DNA of 64,000 nucleotides from Streptomyces sp. V4I2. GTDB taxonomy: Bacteria > Actinomycetota > Actinomycetes > Streptomycetales > Streptomycetaceae. Location: assembly GCF_030817655.1 (NCBI RefSeq), contig NZ_JAUSZM010000003.1:8618001-8682000 (forward strand), written 5' to 3'. Both the position numbers and the translations under genes were made by a program. Of the stretch, positions 1 to 8,716 are shown piece by piece (the first letter of the stretch is position 1; each line of letters opens with the position of its first letter). The notes under the pieces are model-generated. The model was not told the DNA's origin, did no database searches, and saw only the letters and a list, made by a program, of their open reading frames with translations.

Positions 1-1223
1 GAGTTCGGGAAGTAGTTCGTGCCCCGGTGGATCGTGCTCTGGTGGTAACCGTCGCGCTGGTTGGTCCGCACCGGCGTCACCGGACGGTTCACCGGCAGCT
101 GGGAGAAGTTGGGTCCGCCCAGCCGGATCAACTGCGTGTCCAGATAGGAGAAGTTGCGGGCCTGGAGCAGCGGGTCGTTGGTGAAGTCGATGCCGGGGAC
201 GACGTTGGCCGTGTGGAAGGCGACCTGCTCGGTCTCGGCGAAGAAGTTGTCCGGGTTGCGGTTCAGGACCATCCGGCCGATCGGCCGGACCGGCACCTGC
301 TCCTCCGGGATGATCTTCGTGGCGTCGAGCAGATCGAAGTCGAAGGCGAACTCGTCCTCCTCGGGGACGAGTTGGACACCCAGCTCCCACTCGGGATACT
401 CGCCCGCCTCGATCGCGTCCCACAGATCACCCCGGTTGAAGTCGGGGTTGCGGCCCTGGCACTCCTGGGCCTCGTCCCACACCAGCGAGTGCACACCGAG
501 CCGCGGCTTCCAGTGGAACTTCACGAACGTGCCGCGCCCCTCGGCGTTCACGAACCGGAAGGTGTGCACGCCGAAGCCCTGCATCATGCGATAGCTGCGC
601 GGGATCGCCCGGTCCGACATCAGCCACATGATCGCGTGCAGCGTCTCCGGCTGCAGGGACACGAAGTCCCACAGGGTGTCGTGCGCGGACGCGCCCGTCG
701 GCATGTCGTTGTGCGGTTCGGGCTTGAGCGCGTGCACGAAGTCGGGAAACTTGATGCCGTCCTGGATGAAGAAGACCGGGAAGTTGTTCCCGACCAGGTC
801 GTAATTGCCCTCCGAGGTATAGAACTTGGTGGCGAAACCGCGCACGTCCCGCACGGTGTCCGCCGAGCCCTTCGGGCCCTGCACGGTCGAGAACCGCACG
901 AACACCGGTGTCTTCACCGCCGGGTCCTGGAGGAAGCTGGCGCGGGTGAACTCCGCGCAGGACTCGTACGGTTCGAAGTAGCCGTACGCGCCCGCGCCCC
1001 GCGCGTGCACCACCCGCTCCGGGATCCGCTCGTGGTCGAAGCGGGTGAGCTTCTCCCGGAAGTGGAAGTCCTCCATCAGGGTCGGCCCGCGCTCGCCCGC
1101 CGTCAGCGAGTCGTCGGTGTGGTCGACCTCCACCCCCTGGTCGGTGGTGAGCGGACCGGCGGCCGGGTCGTCCGAGCGGAACGCCTCACGCTGGTCCTGC
1201 TTGCGGTCGTCGGGGGCTGTCAT
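1..1223 (-). CDS. katE: KatE-type catalase, 3' end outside window
   Basis: Haem catalase that disproportionates hydrogen peroxide in the cytoplasm. About 407 residues are visible. The order of conserved blocks is that of E. coli HPII (clade 2): LTTDQG near residue 25, RGPTLMEDF near 45, the distal haem His73 in VVHARG, FVRFSTVQG and NPDNFFAE, and the proximal haem ligand Tyr360 in FSYLDTQ. The ATG at 1223 shares one base with the stop of the DJ-1/PfpI gene (TGATG), so translation is probably coupled. Clade-2 catalases normally carry a fused C-terminal DJ-1-like domain. Whether this one does lies beyond the window. It is the last gene of a five-gene minus-strand operon. Confidence 0.95.
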   Translation of the reverse strand, partial: MTAPDDRKQDQREAFRSDDPAAGPLTTDQGVEVDHTDDSLTAGERGPTLMEDFHFREKLTRFDHERIPERVVHARGAGAYGYFEPYESCAEFTRASFLQDPAVKTPVFVRFSTVQGPKGSADTVRDVRGFATKFYTSEGNYDLVGNNFPVFFIQDGIKFPDFVHALKPEPHNDMPTGASAHDTLWDFVSLQPETLHAIMWLMSDRAIPRSYRMMQGFGVHTFRFVNAEGRGTFVKFHWKPRLGVHSLVWDEAQECQGRNPDFNRGDLWDAIEAGEYPEWELGVQLVPEEDEFAFDFDLLDATKIIPEEQVPVRPIGRMVLNRNPDNFFAETEQVAFHTANVVPGIDFTNDPLLQARNFSYLDTQLIRLGGPNFSQLPVNRPVTPVRTNQRDGYHQSTIHRGTNYFPN

Positions 1224-1765
1224 CAGGCGGCCTCCTGGGCGAACACGTCGAGGTAGGCCTCGCAGAACGCCTTCAGGTCGTCCGGTTTGCGGCTGGTGAC
1301 CAGCTTGTTGGTGCCGTGGTCGCAGATCTTCACCTGCTCGTCCACCCAGGTGCCGCCCGCGTTGCGGATGTCGGTCTCCAGGCTCGGCCAGGAGGTCAGC
1401 ACCCGGCCGCGGACGACGTCCGCCTCCACCAGGGTCCACGGGGCGTGGCAGATCGCGGCCACCGGACGGCCCTGCGCGAAGAAGTCCCGTACGAACGCCA
1501 CGGCCTTCTCGTCCATCCGCAGGAAGTCCGGGTTGGCGACCCCGCCCGGCAGGACCAGCCCGCCGAAGGAGTCGGCCGACGCCTCGCCCACGACCTCGTC
1601 CACGGGGAACGTGTCCGCCTTGTCGAGGTGGTCGAACGCCTGGATCTCGCCGGACTTCGTCGACACCAGCACGGGTTCGTGACCCGCGTCCTTCGCGGCC
1701 TGCCACGGGTCGGTGAGTTCGATCTGTTCGACGCCTTCGGGTGCGGTCAGAAACGCGATGCGCAT
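1223..1765 (-). CDS. DJ-1/PfpI family protein
   Basis: 180-residue class I glutamine amidotransferase-like protein of the DJ-1/PfpI (YhbO/YajL) type. The nucleophile elbow is AICHAPW with Cys106 followed by His107, and VLPGGVANPD at residues 71-80 is the usual loop before it. Family members are proposed stress-protective deglycases or peptidases; the exact substrate is not visible. It lies directly upstream of, and overlaps by one base, the catalase, and starts 6 bases after the preceding membrane-protein gene. This is the same module that is fused to the C-terminus of clade-2 catalases, here as a separate polypeptide. Confidence 0.9.
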   Translation of the reverse strand: MRIAFLTAPEGVEQIELTDPWQAAKDAGHEPVLVSTKSGEIQAFDHLDKADTFPVDEVVGEASADSFGGLVLPGGVANPDFLRMDEKAVAFVRDFFAQGRPVAAICHAPWTLVEADVVRGRVLTSWPSLETDIRNAGGTWVDEQVKICDHGTNKLVTSRKPDDLKAFCEAYLDVFAQEAA

Positions 1766-1771
1766 GATGGT

Positions 1772-2455
1772 TCAACGACCTTTCTCGGAACGCTTCTTGG
1801 TGCGCGGGGCACGCCACTTGGCCTCGTCGCCCCCCGCGCGCTTCTTCCTCGACCGGGCCGCGCGCCGGCAGCGCAGCAGCTCCTCGCCGTACGGCAGGAG
1901 CACGCAGGCGCCGATGGCGGCGGTGATGCCCGCGAGATAGCCGGGCGACAGCTGCGGCCGGCGCGGTAACAGACGCCAGGCGTCCGGGTCGCCCCGGCCG
2001 CCCCGCAGCAGTGACCTGACCTGGTCGGCGTGCAGACACGTCAGGGCGGCCAGCGCGCCGAACGGCAGCGACTCCAGGAAGCTGTGGATGTGCTGCTCGA
2101 CGGGCTTGACCTCGCGGTCGCTGTGGACGGCTGTGCGCACGTCCCACAGTGCGGTCGCCTCGTGCACGGCGGCTCCGCCGAGCTGCACGCTCAGCAGCAG
2201 CGGGTTGACCTCGTAGCGCAGGGTCAGTGCGATGGGGAGGCCTACCTCGGCCATCATCAGCGAGTGGATCAGGGACTCCTTGGTCCCGGCGGTGTCCTCT
2301 ATGCGGGTGCGCCGGTGCATGACCCAGTCGGCGAGACCGGGCACGAACCAGCCGGGCAGCAGCCCGTACAGCAGGTAGCGCGTGGTCGTCTCGCCGACGT
2401 CCACGACGGTGCCCGAGGCCGCGATCCTCGTGGCCTGGTCGCGGCCCGGGCTCAC
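1772..2455 (-). CDS. Membrane protein with conserved histidine motifs, unknown function
   Basis: 227 residues from GTG 2455, which overlaps the CBS gene stop as GTGA. A longer reading exists in this frame but runs through the CBS gene and is low-complexity, so I reject it. The protein has a hydrophobic segment near the N-terminus (RYLLYGLLPGWFVPG), a second around ALTLRYEVNPLLLSVQLG, and further ones after SFLESLPFGALAAL and near GITAAIGACVLLPYG. Histidine and acidic clusters recur: DWVMHRR, ESLIHSLMMAE, HEATALWD and EQHIHSFLE. Such spacing is reminiscent of membrane metal-dependent hydroxylases, but I do not recognise the family. The C-terminus is very basic (KKRAGG, RTKKRSEKGR). Position in the catalase operon suggests a stress link. 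Confidence 0.75.
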   Translation of the reverse strand: MSPGRDQATRIAASGTVVDVGETTTRYLLYGLLPGWFVPGLADWVMHRRTRIEDTAGTKESLIHSLMMAEVGLPIALTLRYEVNPLLLSVQLGGAAVHEATALWDVRTAVHSDREVKPVEQHIHSFLESLPFGALAALTCLHADQVRSLLRGGRGDPDAWRLLPRRPQLSPGYLAGITAAIGACVLLPYGEELLRCRRAARSRKKRAGGDEAKWRAPRTKKRSEKGR

Positions 2456-2904
2456 AGGGTGTCCCGCCCGTCGGCGCCCCGCGCGTCGTCGGGCAGGGCC
2501 CGGCTGATGTCGGCGAGCGCCGAGTCCGGGTCCTCGGCCTCGGCGAGGTCCCCGAGGCTCACCATCCCGACCGGCAGCCCGTCCTCGACGACCGGCAGGC
2601 GCCGTACGGCGTGCTCGCGCATCAGCGCCACCGCCATCGACACCGGATCGTCCGGGGCGACCACCACCGGATCCGGCGTGCACACCATCTGTGCGCTCAC
2701 CGTCAGGGGATCCGCGCCGTCGGCGACGGCACGCACCGTGATGTCCCGGTCGGTGAGCATGCCGACGACCTGCTGTCCGTCGGCCACCAGGACGTCGCCG
2801 ATGTCCTGCGTGCGCATCAGCTGCGCCGCCTCGACGAGCGAGGCGTCCGGGCGTACGGCGACGACGCCCGGGGTCATGACGTCCTTCACGAAGTCGGCCG
2901 CCAC
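2452..2904 (-). CDS. CBS-pair domain protein
   Basis: 150 residues made almost entirely of two CBS motifs, roughly residues 7-62 (VKDVMTPGVVAVRPD ... MLTDRDITVRAV) and 72-130 (QMVCTPDPVVVAPDD ... GMVSLGDLAEAE). Stand-alone CBS pairs bind adenine nucleotides and act as regulatory modules. The GTG start at 2904 shares a base with the TAG of the upstream gene, and its own stop overlaps the next start as GTGA, giving tight coupling on both sides. Such proteins are common in actinobacterial stress operons. No catalytic domain is attached. Confidence 0.88.
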   Translation of the reverse strand: MAADFVKDVMTPGVVAVRPDASLVEAAQLMRTQDIGDVLVADGQQVVGMLTDRDITVRAVADGADPLTVSAQMVCTPDPVVVAPDDPVSMAVALMREHAVRRLPVVEDGLPVGMVSLGDLAEAEDPDSALADISRALPDDARGADGRDTL

Positions 2905-3281
2905 TAGGCGCCCTCCCTCCGGGTCAGGGTCCGTGCCAGTTCCTGCACGGTGGCGTAGGACTCCTTGCGCGGCCGTCGCTCCACCGCCTCGGCGAGGGTG
3001 TCGGGGGCGTTCTTGCGGCGCAGGGTGTGGGCCAGTTCCACGGACGTGGCCGGGAAGGAGCTGCGGCCCAGGATCCGGGCCAGCTCCAGCCGGACCGTCT
3101 CCAGCGACGCCCCGGCCGGTGCGACGGGCCCGCCCCAGATCTCCGGATCGTCGTCGGCGGTCGGCTCCGGGTCGTGCCACTCCTCGCTGCGCGTGGGGTG
3201 GCCGGACCGGAGCAGACCCTGCAGTTCGTGCTTCATCTCGTCGTCGCGGTGACGACTCAGCCGGTCGCTGCCTCGCTGCAT
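2904..3281 (-). CDS. DUF2795-like small protein
   Basis: 125 residues from ATG 3281, chosen because GGAGGG sits six bases upstream; longer in-frame readings lack this. The N-terminal half is charged (DDEMKHELQGLL, EEWHDPEP). The C-terminal half (LARILGRSSFPATSVELAHTLRRK ... YATVQELARTL) resembles the DUF2795 fold, a small helical domain of unknown function. It is the first gene of the operon leading to the catalase, so the promoter should lie between 3282 and about 3410. The family assignment is from pattern resemblance only. Confidence 0.7.
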   Translation of the reverse strand: MQRGSDRLSRHRDDEMKHELQGLLRSGHPTRSEEWHDPEPTADDDPEIWGGPVAPAGASLETVRLELARILGRSSFPATSVELAHTLRRKNAPDTLAEAVERRPRKESYATVQELARTLTRREGA

Positions 3282-3410
3282 GTCTCCCTCCAGAACTTCG
3301 GGGTGGACACCCGCGTACCCGAGGACCGGACAGCGACACGGGGTTTGCCCTCCCGATGGCGGGAGACCCGGCCCGCACCCCCCGCGCACATCCCTGGAAA
3401 AGGACAGGCC

Positions 3411-3596
3411 ATGGCGCTGCTCGCTGTGATCATCCCGCTCCTCATGCTCGGCGTGGTGCTGGCACTGGGCCGCTATGAGGAACTGCTCCTTCCCGAGGAG
3501 GACGCCGACCGGTACGAACCGGTCGCCGCCCCCCAGCCGGCCGCCGCCGCTACTTCTTCTCGCGGCCCGGCAGGAACTCCTGCATCTTCGCCTTGA
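3411..3596 (+). CDS. Small single-pass membrane protein
   Basis: 61 residues beginning MALLAVIIPLLMLGVVLALG, an uncleaved N-terminal membrane segment, followed by an acidic stretch (YEELLLPEEDADRYE) and an Ala/Pro-rich tail. AAAAGGA lies just upstream of ATG 3411. Its last 47 bases overlap the 3' end of the convergent ThDP-enzyme gene. Small proteins of this kind are frequent near actinobacterial stress genes, but no function is assigned. The call rests on the good ribosome site and membrane segment. Confidence 0.6.
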   Translation: MALLAVIIPLLMLGVVLALGRYEELLLPEEDADRYEPVAAPQPAAAATSSRGPAGTPASSP

Positions 3597-5346
3597 ACCC
3601 CTGCTTGACCATGGACCCGCGGTCCGCGTCGCCCTTCAGGACCGACGCGGCCGTGGCCTCCATCTGCTCCCAGGTGGCGTGCGGCGGGATCGGGGGTACG
3701 GCGGGGTCGGTGAGGAACTCGATCACCGCGGGCCCGTCCGCCTCCAGGCCGGCCCGCCAGCCCGCCTCGACGTCCTCCGGCTTCTCCACCCGGATCCCGG
3801 TCAGCCCGAGCGAGCGGGCGAACGCCGCGTACTGCACGTCCGGCAGCTGTTGCGAGGGCAGGAAGGAGGGGGCGCCCTCCATGGCCCGCATCTCCCACGT
3901 GACCTGATTGAGGTCGTGGTTGTTCCAGACCGCGACCACCAGCCGCGGGTCCTCCCACAGGTCGCGGTACTTCGCCGCGGTGATCATCTCGGCCAGGCCG
4001 TTCATCTGCATGGCGCCGTCCCCGACCAGCGCGACCACCGGCCGGTCCGGGTGCGCGAACTTCGCGCCGATCGCGTACGGCACCCCGCAGCCCATCGTCG
4101 CGAGCGTCCCGGACAGCGACCCGCGCATACCGGGCCGCATGGTCAGGTGCCGCGCGTACCAGTTCGCCGCCGAGCCGGAGTCGGAGGTGATGATCGCGTC
4201 GGACGGCAGCAGCGGATCCAGCGCATGGGCCACGTACTCGGGGTTGATCGGATCGGCCGACAGCTGGGCCCGCCGCTCCATCACCTCACGCCAGCGCGAC
4301 ACGTTGGCGCACACCGTGTCGTACCACTCGCGCCCGCCCCGCTCCGTGTCCAGCATCGGGATCAGCCGCTGAAGCGTGGCCTTCGCGTCGCCGACGAGAT
4401 TCACCTCGTACGGATAACGCATTCCGACCATGTGCGGGTCGATGTCGATCTGCACCCCCCGCGCCTTGCCGAACTCCGGCATGAACTGCGTGTAGGGGAA
4501 GGACGACCCGATGGTCAGCAGGGTGTCGCAGTCCCGCATCAGCTCGTACGACGGACGCGTGCCGAGCAGGCCGATCGAGCCGGTGACGTAGGGGAGTTCG
4601 TCGCTCAGGACGTCCTTGCCGAGCAGTGCCTTGGCCACACCGGCGCCGAGCAGTTCGGCGATCCGCTCCACCTCGGCGCGTGCGCCGGAGGCGCCCTGGC
4701 CGACAAGGACCGCCACCTTGTCACCGGCGTCGAGGATCTCCGCGGCCCGCCGCAGGGACTCCTCGGACGGTGTCGCCGTCCAGGAACTGCGGTCCAGGCT
4801 GGAGGGCACCATCTTGAACTCGTGCGTGGGCGGCGAGTAGTCGAGCTCCTGCACATCACCGGGGATGATGATCGCCGTCGGACAGCGGCGCGCGTACGCG
4901 GTGCGGATCGCCCGGTCCAGCACGTTGGGCAGCTGCTCGGGCACCGTCACCGTCTCCACGAACTCGGAGGCGACGTCCTTGTAGAGGCTGTGCAGGTCCA
5001 CCTCCTGCTGGTAGGAGCCGCCCATCGCGGTGCGGTGCGTCTGACCGACGATCGCCAGCACCGGCACATGGTCGAGTTTCGCGTCGTACAGCCCGTTCAG
5101 CAGATGGATCGCGCCGGGCCCGGACGTGGCCGTGCACACGCCGAGACGGCCGCTGAACTTGGCATAGCCGACCGCCTGGAACGCGGACATCTCCTCGTGC
5201 CGGGACTGGACGAAACGCGGCTGGTTGTCGGCCCGCCCCCAGGCGGCGAGGAGGCCGTTGATGCCGTCGCCGGGATAGCCGAAGACGTGGTCCACACCCC
5301 ACTCGCGCAGTCGCTCCAGGACGTGGTCGGAGACCTTGGTGCTCAT
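3550..5346 (-). CDS. Thiamine-diphosphate enzyme, pyruvate oxidase/dehydrogenase-like
   Basis: 598 residues from ATG 5346, preceded by GGGAGG at good spacing. Three-domain ThDP enzyme: the N-terminal PYR domain has the catalytic Glu51 in SRHEEMSAFQAVGYAKFSG, a central nucleotide-binding-type domain follows, and the C-terminal PP domain has the metal/ThDP motif GDGAMQMNG near residue 440 closed by WNNHDLNQ. The overall pattern matches the PoxB/acetolactate-synthase superfamily, closest to the thiamine-requiring pyruvate oxidase-like proteins of actinobacteria. The likely reaction is oxidative decarboxylation of a 2-oxo acid, with quinone or oxygen as acceptor; the substrate cannot be fixed from sequence. 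It is a single gene, divergent from the sigma factor. Confidence 0.88.
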   Translation of the reverse strand: MSTKVSDHVLERLREWGVDHVFGYPGDGINGLLAAWGRADNQPRFVQSRHEEMSAFQAVGYAKFSGRLGVCTATSGPGAIHLLNGLYDAKLDHVPVLAIVGQTHRTAMGGSYQQEVDLHSLYKDVASEFVETVTVPEQLPNVLDRAIRTAYARRCPTAIIIPGDVQELDYSPPTHEFKMVPSSLDRSSWTATPSEESLRRAAEILDAGDKVAVLVGQGASGARAEVERIAELLGAGVAKALLGKDVLSDELPYVTGSIGLLGTRPSYELMRDCDTLLTIGSSFPYTQFMPEFGKARGVQIDIDPHMVGMRYPYEVNLVGDAKATLQRLIPMLDTERGGREWYDTVCANVSRWREVMERRAQLSADPINPEYVAHALDPLLPSDAIITSDSGSAANWYARHLTMRPGMRGSLSGTLATMGCGVPYAIGAKFAHPDRPVVALVGDGAMQMNGLAEMITAAKYRDLWEDPRLVVAVWNNHDLNQVTWEMRAMEGAPSFLPSQQLPDVQYAAFARSLGLTGIRVEKPEDVEAGWRAGLEADGPAVIEFLTDPAVPPIPPHATWEQMEATAASVLKGDADRGSMVKQGFKAKMQEFLPGREKK

Positions 5347-5603
5347 GTACGGACCTCCCGGACATAGGTGAGACACGGGTGACACGGGCAGCAGCTCTAC
5401 GAGTCACCCTGCGCGTCCCCGGAAAACCTGCCTGGTGTTTGCGGCCGGGGCCCGGGGGCAGGCGCATTTCCAGTGCTTCGGACCGGAGGCACGTCCGTGG
5501 GAGCGGCCCAGGCCGCCACGGCCGCGTCTGTCCGAACCGCAGACGCCCCCTCCCCACGGTGACCGTCCATCCCAGAGCACCTCCTAGGGAGTTGCGACGC
5601 ACC

Positions 5604-6401
5604 ATGGCGACCAAAGTGAGCGCGAAGCACCACCCGCACGACGACGCACCCGACACGGCAGAGGCGTTCCGCGAGCTCGCCGAGCTTCCCCCCGGCCCAC
5701 AGCGCGAGACCCTCCGCGGACGGATCGTCGAGGCCTGGCTGCCCATGGCCGACCGCCTCGCGGGCCGCTTCCGCAGCCGCGGCGAGAGCTTCGACGACCT
5801 GCGCCAGGTCGCGGCCCTCGGCCTGGTCAAGGCCGTCGACCGCTACGACCCCGCACGCGGCAACGCCTTCGAGAGCTACGCCGTGCCCACCATCACCGGC
5901 GAGATCAAGCGGCACTTCCGCGACCACATGTGGACCCTGCACGTGCCGCGCCGCGTCCAGGACCTGCGCAACCGCGTCCGCTTCGCGAGCCAGGACCTGT
6001 CCCAGACCACCCCGGGCCGCCGGCCCACCGTCGCGGAGATCGCCGCGCACGCGAACCTCAGCGAGGAAGACGTCCTGGTGGGCCTGGAGGCCCTGGAGAG
6101 CTTCACCGCGCTGTCCCTGGACGCGGAGTTGCCCGGCAGCGAGGACGGGTACTCGCTCAGCGACGCGCTGGGCTCGGCCGACCCCGCGCTGGACACGGTC
6201 GTGGACCGCGAGGCGGTCAAGCCCCGGCTCGCCGCCCTGCCCGAACGCGAGCGGGCGATCCTGTACATGCGGTTCTTCGGGGACATGACGCAGAGCCGGA
6301 TCGCCGAGCAGCTGGGCATCTCGCAGATGCACGTGTCCCGGCTGATCAGCCGGTGCTGCGGGCGGGTGCGGGAGCAGGTCATGCGGGACGCCGCCGCCTG
6401 A
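5604..6401 (+). CDS. SigB/SigF-family RNA polymerase sigma factor
   Basis: 265 residues. Region 2 (about 41-112: DDLRQVAALGLVKAVDRYDP, then AFESYAVPTITGEIKRHFRD) and region 3 (RRPTVAEIAAHANLSEEDV) are followed by a region 4 helix-turn-helix (MTQSRIAEQLGISQMHVSRL). The GEIKRHFRD signature and the size place it in the stress-response SigB/SigF subfamily rather than SigA or ECF. ATG 5604 follows GGGAG by about 11 bases. No anti-sigma or anti-anti-sigma gene is adjacent, so its partner must be elsewhere. Neighbouring catalase, CBS and OsmC genes are typical members of such regulons, which is inference from context. Confidence 0.93.
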   Translation: MATKVSAKHHPHDDAPDTAEAFRELAELPPGPQRETLRGRIVEAWLPMADRLAGRFRSRGESFDDLRQVAALGLVKAVDRYDPARGNAFESYAVPTITGEIKRHFRDHMWTLHVPRRVQDLRNRVRFASQDLSQTTPGRRPTVAEIAAHANLSEEDVLVGLEALESFTALSLDAELPGSEDGYSLSDALGSADPALDTVVDREAVKPRLAALPERERAILYMRFFGDMTQSRIAEQLGISQMHVSRLISRCCGRVREQVMRDAAA

Positions 6402-6556
6402 CGCCGCGGCGGGGGCCGGTGCGGTGTCACCCGCTCGGCGGTTCCCGTCCCGCGAATGGTGTCCGGCCGCGCGCGCCCCGGCGGTGGGCGGGCTGTGATG
6501 GGTGCGGGGACACGGCGGTCGTGCCCCCGCAGCCGTCGGCCGAAGGAGCCCTCCCC

Positions 6557-7249
6557 ATGCGCCCGAGCGCCCGTGCCCTGTCCGTCGCCGCCCTGGCGGC
6601 TGCCGCCCTGGGCATCGCCGTACCGGCCGCCCTCGCGGAGCCGGCCGCCGAGGTCAGTCCGAGCAGCGCCTCCCCGGGCGGCAGCGTCACCGTCTCGGTC
6701 ACCTGCGACCCGACCGGCGGCTCCCCGCCCGACACCATCGAGGCCACCTCGCAGGCCTTCGAGGAGGGCACCGTCGCCCTGCGGCTGGTCTCCGGCAACG
6801 ACGACAAGGTCACCGGCCCGGCCTACAGCGGCACCGCCCGGATCGCCCCGGCCGAGGACCTCGAAGGCGAGGTGGAGGGGGTCGGCAAGGACACCGCGTG
6901 GACCGTCGACGGCACCTGCCCGGCGGCGCCCGGCGGGCAGGGCAAGCAGTGGAGCGCCACGTTCACGGTGACCCGCGCGAGCGGCGAGCCGTGCGCCACC
7001 GGGACCGGCTCGTACGGCGACTCCTGCGCCACCACCCGGGCCACCACCCGCCCCTGCACCGAGTCACCCACCGAGTCACCCACCGACTCCTGCCACGCGG
7101 CGGCCGTCCCGCGCGGCGTGCGGGCCGGCGAGGGCGGCGCCTTCACCGACTCGGTGCCCGCCCTGGTCGGCGGCGGCCTGCTGATCACGGGCGCGCTCGG
7201 CGCCGCGGTGTACCGGCTGCGCCGCAAGGGGACCGCCGGCGAGAGCTGA
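6557..7249 (+). CDS. Secreted, membrane-anchored protein of unknown function
   Basis: 230 residues. A signal peptide (MRPSARALSVAALAAAALG, cleavage near the ALAEP site at about residue 28) leads into an Ig-like region starting SPGGSVTVSVTC. A Cys/Thr/Ser-rich linker follows (four cysteines between CATGTG and DSCHAA). The C-terminus has one membrane helix (PALVGGGLLITGALGAAVY) and a basic tail RLRRKG. No LPXTG or LAXTG sortase motif is visible, so anchoring is by the helix. GAAGGAG precedes ATG 6557. The layout is common in Streptomyces surface proteins; no function is known to me. Confidence 0.8.
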   Translation: MRPSARALSVAALAAAALGIAVPAALAEPAAEVSPSSASPGGSVTVSVTCDPTGGSPPDTIEATSQAFEEGTVALRLVSGNDDKVTGPAYSGTARIAPAEDLEGEVEGVGKDTAWTVDGTCPAAPGGQGKQWSATFTVTRASGEPCATGTGSYGDSCATTRATTRPCTESPTESPTDSCHAAAVPRGVRAGEGGAFTDSVPALVGGGLLITGALGAAVYRLRRKGTAGES

Positions 7250-7468
7250 CGACACCGCGTAGAGCCGACACGGCCTTCGTCGCCGTCGTGTGACCGGCAC
7301 AACCCGCATCGGCGCCCATGCCGGGACGGCTGTCCGGGTACTCAGAGCCCGAGGGCACGATCCGCACCACACGAGCCACCGGGCATGCCGGGGCGGCGAC
7401 AAGGGCAGAGACGACAAGGCAGAGAAGGCAACGGCACAGAAGGCAAGCCCCCCACCCCGGAGGTACGT

Positions 7469-8716
7469 ATGCCGCGGACGGACCCGGAAGGCCACGGCCC
7501 CGTCCGTTTCGGGCCGCCGCTTCCCGAGGACGGTCTGCCGGTGCTGCCCGAGCTGTCCGCCGTACTCGCCGCCGCGGCCGGCCGCGCCCGCAGCGAACCG
7601 GTCGGCGGCTCAGACGACCTCCTTCAGGCCGCGTGCGGCTACTGGGACCGGCGTGGCCTGCCCACCGCCCCCGGCCATGTGGTCGCCGCCCCCGGCTCAC
7701 CCTCCCTGCTGCTCGCCCTGACCGCCGCCCTCGGCGGCGACGTCCTGGTGCCGCGGCCGTGTGCCGCCTGGTGGGCACCGTACGCACGCCTGTTGGGGAG
7801 ACCCGCCTTCCATGTGGCGACACCGGCGGAGTCCGGCGGCGTTCCCGATCCGTACGCCCTGCTGGAGACCGTCCGCCGGGTCCGTGGGGAGGGTGGAAAT
7901 CCGCGCCTCCTCGTGCTGTCCCTCGCCGACGACCCGACCGCCACCGTGGCCCCGCCCGAGCTGCTGCACGAGACCCTGGAGGCCGCCGTCGGCGAGGGTC
8001 TGCACCTGGTCAGCGACGAGACCTGGCGCGACACCCTGCACGACCCGCACGGCACCGTCCTGCTCAGCCCGGCCGAGATGCTGCCGGGGAAGGCCACCGT
8101 CGTCACCGACCTGGCCGGCGCCCTGCTGCCGACCGGCTGGCCGGCCGCCGTCGCCCGCTTCCCCGCGGGCGGGACCGGCGACGCCCTACGCGCGCGCGTG
8201 CTCGACGTGCTCACCGCGCTCGGCGCCCGCGTCGCCGCCCCGGTCGCCGTCGCGGCCGCGTACGCCCTGACCGAGCCCGAGCCGCTCACCGCCCGCGTCA
8301 AGGCCGCCGTACGCCTGCACGCGCGCGTGGCCGCCGCCGCGCACACGGCCGTCGTCACGGCGGGCGCGCTGGCCCGGCCCCCGCAGTCCGGCCGCCATCT
8401 CTACGTCGACCTGGGACCTTTGAAGACCGCGCTCACCGCGCACGGGGTCGGCGACGCGCAGGAACTGGAGGACTTCCTCACCGCCCGGCTCGGCATGCCC
8501 GCACCGGGCGGCCACCGCTTCGGCGACGACCTCGGGGCGCTGCGGGTACGGCTGTCCACGGGCCCGCTGCTGGGCGCTACGGACGAGGAACGCGCGGAAT
8601 GCCTCGGTTCACCCTCACCGTTGGAACTGCCACACGTGCGACGCGCGTTGATCCATATGGAATCGGTCTTCGACGATCTCCGCGACGACGCTCAGCGATG
8701 GGAGCCTCCTCGATGA
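7469..8716 (+). CDS. Degenerate class I/II aminotransferase-fold protein
   Basis: 415 residues from ATG 7469 with GGAGG upstream. The fold cues of PLP aminotransferases are there: LLQAACGYWDRRGLP, HVVAAPGSPSLLLALTAAL, VLVPRPCAAWWAPY, and LHLVSDETWRDTL at the position of the usual SDEIY block. Where active enzymes have S-x-S-K ahead of the P-G-W-R loop, this protein reads VVTDLAGALLPTGWPAAV, so the Schiff-base lysine appears to be missing and the usual Tyr is Trp. It may be a non-catalytic or altered enzyme. It overlaps the following metallo-hydrolase by ATGA, implying a linked role. Confidence 0.75.
   Translation: MPRTDPEGHGPVRFGPPLPEDGLPVLPELSAVLAAAAGRARSEPVGGSDDLLQAACGYWDRRGLPTAPGHVVAAPGSPSLLLALTAALGGDVLVPRPCAAWWAPYARLLGRPAFHVATPAESGGVPDPYALLETVRRVRGEGGNPRLLVLSLADDPTATVAPPELLHETLEAAVGEGLHLVSDETWRDTLHDPHGTVLLSPAEMLPGKATVVTDLAGALLPTGWPAAVARFPAGGTGDALRARVLDVLTALGARVAAPVAVAAAYALTEPEPLTARVKAAVRLHARVAAAAHTAVVTAGALARPPQSGRHLYVDLGPLKTALTAHGVGDAQELEDFLTARLGMPAPGGHRFGDDLGALRVRLSTGPLLGATDEERAECLGSPSPLELPHVRRALIHMESVFDDLRDDAQRWEPPR

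Noticed and set aside
27..1256. Long open frames on the plus strand opposite the catalase
   Set aside because: Arg/Val/Gly-rich mirror of a clear catalase; typical antisense shadow in high-GC coding DNA.
3475..5367. 630-codon plus-strand frame opposite the ThDP enzyme
   Set aside because: No recognisable domains and composition of a shadow; the minus-strand reading has all ThDP motifs.
7318..8712. N-terminal extension of the NAPE-PLD-like gene
   Set aside because: It runs through the coupled PLP-fold gene in another frame and is Arg/Pro-rich; ATG 8713 has an SD-like sequence and the ATGA overlap.
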